Part shown: piece by piece, positions 46,141 through 46,190 of the stretch
Position numbering within the stretch: the first letter of the stretch is position 1
Layout: each line of letters begins with the position of its first letter
Assembly: GCA_003252515.1 (NCBI GenBank)
Contig: QKDR01000176.1
Location: forward strand, 1-46,190
Length of the DNA: 46,190 nucleotides
Direction: 5' to 3'
From: Candidatus Delongbacteria bacterium
GTDB taxonomy: Bacteria > UBA4055
Made by a program: the position numbers and the translations under genes
The notes under the pieces: generated by a model
The model's input: only the letters and a program-made list of their open reading frames with translations
What the model was told of the DNA's origin: nothing
The model's database searches: none

Positions 46141-46190
46141 ATTACTATTTTTGTTAAAGGACTTCAGCGTATAATAAAATAAAAAAGCCC
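46141..46190 (-). other. rpoB leader with a possible terminator tail at the window edge
   Basis: On the minus strand the region begins GGGCTTTTTT, which looks like the second arm and T run of an intrinsic terminator whose first arm lies outside the window, followed by TATTAT/TTATAC that could be a -10. If so, rpoBC has its own promoter or an attenuator after the upstream (ribosomal protein?) genes. Only half of the structure is visible. Confidence 0.35.

Overview
The window is a gene-dense, moderately AT-rich bacterial chromosome segment with about 32 protein genes, one tRNA and no gap over about 250 bases without a gene or RNA. Several features point to the Fibrobacteres-Chlorobi-Bacteroidetes (FCB) superphylum, probably an uncultivated phylum such as Delongbacteria or Cloacimonadota rather than true Bacteroidota. 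The primary sigma factor is short (289 aa, no region 1.1). RpoB and RpoC resemble Bacteroidota proteins as I recall them. There is a gingipain-type C25 peptidase with FG-GAP repeats, a DUF4153 membrane protein, and a secreted family often mislabelled asparagine synthetase B in Bacteroidota. However, the promoters I can read are sigma70-like (TTGnnn, 17 bp, TATATT-like) rather than the Bacteroidota TAnnTTTG type. The placement is inference.

Layout. 1-2640 (+): the end of a TPR protein, rpiB and glyA, closed by a terminator. 2657-5997 (+): a promoter with a tandem 11-bp repeat, then a multi-cofactor Fe-S/FAD oxidoreductase and its D-amino-acid-oxidase-fold partner, then a terminator. 14943-5996 (-): a five-gene transcript of miaB, a LapA-like membrane protein, nadB, a 1428-aa gingipain-like peptidase and an exported protein of unknown function. 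15087-20272 (+): a DUF4153 protein, then the tightly coupled set ruvX, GT8 glycosyltransferase, NAD-dependent epimerase and RluA-type pseudouridine synthase. 26601-20246 (-): clpB, degP, rpoD, a small membrane protein, then a thioredoxin-glutaredoxin fusion with groES; a protein quality-control and transcription block.

26719-28383 (+): moeA and a MOSC protein (molybdenum cofactor), with a terminator shared with the converging secreted C39-like cysteine peptidase (28403-29656, -). 29759-34511 (+): dnaX, ybaB and recR, then an aminotransferase, a small membrane protein and a YkgJ cysteine-cluster protein. 46125-34519 (-): rpoB, rpoC, tRNA-Phe with its own strong promoter and terminator, and a large acyl-CoA synthetase fused to a GNAT acetyltransferase.

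Most genes are housekeeping. I do not see an obvious new defence or mobile system. The most interesting leads are: (a) two unlinked secreted peptidases with near-matching C-terminal fibronectin-like modules; (b) promoters with symmetric or tandem elements placed exactly at the start point or inside the 17-bp spacer; (c) a large extra segment in the RpoC clamp region; (d) the ADP-forming ligase-GNAT fusion that keeps its phospho-histidine; (e) a thioredoxin-glutaredoxin fusion with a degenerate first domain beside an orphan groES.
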